From Pyrinomonadaceae bacterium (lineage in GTDB: Bacteria; Acidobacteriota; Blastocatellia; Pyrinomonadales; Pyrinomonadaceae): a stretch of DNA of 64,000 bases. Positions 62,623 to 64,000 of the stretch are shown here, in pieces. Below the pieces are notes generated by a model. That model saw only the letters and a program-made list of their open reading frames with translations. It was not told where the DNA came from and searched no databases. Made by a program: the position numbers and the translations under genes. The stretch is taken from positions 1-64,000 of the forward strand of contig JAVEDP010000021.1 in NCBI GenBank assembly GCA_030841085.1, given 5' to 3'. Every line of letters starts with the position of its first letter. Position 1 is the first letter of the stretch.

Positions 62623-63915
62623 TTGGATCTTTCTAATAGTAAAATTGGACTACTGACCCGTACCGGGAACCGCGCGACACTGCCCGGTCTGGTCAACGCT
62701 CACTCACACGCTTTTCAGCGCGTGATTCGCGGACGCACCGAATATCGCACCACGAACGACAAGGACAGTTTTTGGACCTGGCGCGAAATGATGTATAGCG
62801 CTGCGGCGCGGCTGACGGCAGAAGACATCTACGACGCATCGCGTATGGCGTTTCTCGAGATGGCGCTTAGCGGCATCACCGCAGTCGGCGAATTTCATTA
62901 CCTTAATCACGCGCCCGATGGCTCGCCTTACGACGACCCGAATCTGCTTGCGAAACAAGTTGTACGCGCGGCTAACGACGTCGGTCTGCGCATCGCCCTG
63001 TTGCGAGTGGCTTACGCGCGTGCCGGATTTGAAGCTGAGCCCAACCCGCGGCAAGCAAGATTTATTGAGAGCGACGCGGAACGATTTCTGGAAAACGTTA
63101 CTCAACTGCGAAAAGATCTGGCCGCCGAAAAGGCAATGGCGTGGGTTGGCGTCGCGCCTCACAGTGTTCGCGCGGTGCCGCTCGCTTACTTGAAACAGAT
63201 TATTGCCTTTGCCGATAACGAAGGGCTGCCTGTGCACATGCATGTCGCGGAACAGGCCGCGGAAGTTTCTGCCTGCATCAACGAGTATGGGCGCTCGCCG
63301 GTTGCACTGCTGTCGACCGAAGGCTTGCTCAGTGAAAGGTTCACTGCGGTGCATGCAATTCACGTAACGCCGAAAGTTGTGCGCATGCTGGCGGACGCGC
63401 GCGCGAACGTTTGCGCGTGCCCTACGACGGAACGAAATCTTGGCGATGGAATTGTTCCCATCGATGGATATTTCAAAGAAGGCGTGCGTGTCAGTTTGGG
63501 AACTGACAGTCAGGTGCAGATCGATTTGTTGGAGGATGCGCGCGAGCTTGAGTATCACTTGAGACTGCAAAAGATGCAGCGCGCAGTCTTGGCTGAAGGC
63601 GTTGATGCGAAGTCCGCGTTGGCTGCACGGCTGTTTGAATGCGCGACAGTTAATGGTGGCAAAAGTATTAATGGGGCCGCCGCTACGGATGAAACGGATG
63701 AACCAGCAGACTTCTTTACAGTTGACCTGAACGATCCTTCGCTGGCCGGTGCGGGTGAAGACGATCTGCTTGCGCACATTGTTTTTTCACTTTCGAAAAC
63801 GGCGGTAAAGGACGTGGTGGTGGGCGGCAAACGCATTGTTGAAGACGGCCATCATGCGCAGCAGGAAGAAATTGTTGAGCGCTTCAAAGCCTTGCAGAAA
63901 AAGTTGTGGGGCTAG
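62623..63915 (+). CDS. hutF: Formimidoylglutamate deiminase, short N-terminus
   Basis: It converts N-formimino-L-glutamate to N-formyl-L-glutamate and ammonia in the histidine degradation pathway. The 430-residue amidohydrolase has the metal ligands LPGLVNAHSHAFQRVIRG, the His in LPVHMHVAEQAAEVSA, the base His in AVHAIHVTPKVVRM and the Asp in SLGTDSQVQIDLLEDARELE. The usual protein starts with a 40-50-residue beta domain before LPG; here only about 20 residues precede it (TTG 62623). Directly upstream is a REP-like repeat, so the N-terminus may have been replaced. The enzyme may still work, since the active site is complete. No other hut gene is in view. Confidence 0.88.
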   Translation: MDLSNSKIGLLTRTGNRATLPGLVNAHSHAFQRVIRGRTEYRTTNDKDSFWTWREMMYSAAARLTAEDIYDASRMAFLEMALSGITAVGEFHYLNHAPDGSPYDDPNLLAKQVVRAANDVGLRIALLRVAYARAGFEAEPNPRQARFIESDAERFLENVTQLRKDLAAEKAMAWVGVAPHSVRAVPLAYLKQIIAFADNEGLPVHMHVAEQAAEVSACINEYGRSPVALLSTEGLLSERFTAVHAIHVTPKVVRMLADARANVCACPTTERNLGDGIVPIDGYFKEGVRVSLGTDSQVQIDLLEDARELEYHLRLQKMQRAVLAEGVDAKSALAARLFECATVNGGKSINGAAATDETDEPADFFTVDLNDPSLAGAGEDDLLAHIVFSLSKTAVKDVVVGGKRIVEDGHHAQQEEIVERFKALQKKLWG

Positions 63916-63935
63916 CCCGGGACCTCAAAACGAAA

Positions 63936-63964
63936 AGCGGGGGTATGCCCCCTTCCCAACCTGA
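63936..63964. repeat. GC-rich REP family, copy 4
   Basis: AGCGGGGGTATGCCCCCTTC, then CCAACCTGA at 63936-63964, is the family core with a palindrome GGGGGTATGCCCCC. It lies 21 bases after the hutF stop. The window ends shortly after, so a paired copy may lie beyond it. Confidence 0.75.
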
Positions 63965-64000
63965 GAGATGTTCTGAGAAGTTCGCTTAAGCTACCCTTGA

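Overview
This 64 kb window is a bacterial chromosome segment with roughly 50-55% GC and many GTG and TTG starts. The gene set suggests a soil Acidobacteriota, most likely of the Blastocatellia/Pyrinomonadaceae kind. Pointers are the ECF sigma, coiled-coil anti-sigma and TPR-CHAT cluster, DUF4388 and TonB-like proteins, several large secreted carboxypeptidase-regulatory-like proteins, CarD, and small REP-like palindromes in many gaps. This placement is inference from gene content; no rRNA or tRNA gene was seen.

Layout. 0.2-7.7 kb: uvrC, then envelope or secreted proteins (DUF2231, two anchored proteins, an outer-membrane barrel, a lipoprotein, an ARPP-1/DUF6569 protein) separated by inverted repeats. 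7.9-16.8 kb is the most unusual block. On the minus strand lie a Gly-rich protein, a 1172-residue TPR-CHAT protease-like protein, an ECF sigma factor, a membrane anti-sigma factor and a 53-residue secreted peptide. A subtilisin-like protease is divergent to them, followed by a terminator and a decayed gene. 16.8-26.6 kb: thymidine kinase, YjjX, an isopropylmalate-synthase-like enzyme, a frameshifted M20 peptidase bounded on both sides by heptamer arrays, a TonB-type pair, a DacB-like carboxypeptidase, a heptosyltransferase-like enzyme and a RelE-type toxin-antitoxin pair. 26.6-32.6 kb: gpmI, GNAT, DinB, eno, a CorC-type protein and carD. 32.8-39.4 kb: two big secreted proteins, an FHA-GAF-adenylate cyclase and a site-2 protease.

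39.5-45.7 kb: a cation efflux protein, the c-di-AMP/cell-wall operon cdaA-cdaR-glmM, a structured RNA candidate ending in a strong terminator, then aroB and a small membrane protein. 45.9-53.2 kb on the minus strand: mutS2, a CBS protein with a HEPN-like N-terminus, then DUF433-dnaG-rpoD. 53.5-64 kb: CheW-like, AhpD-like and thioredoxin-NHL proteins, a second toxin-antitoxin pair, a ferritin-like protein, S1/P1 nuclease, rhomboid protease, a secreted protein, 3-hydroxyacyl-CoA dehydrogenase and a hutF with a short N-terminus.

At least six dispersed repeat families occupy the gaps. One copy of a family lies in frame inside mutS2; another abuts hutF. The best candidates for new biology are the CHAT/subtilase/sigma cassette, the CBS-HEPN protein and the aroB-leader RNA.
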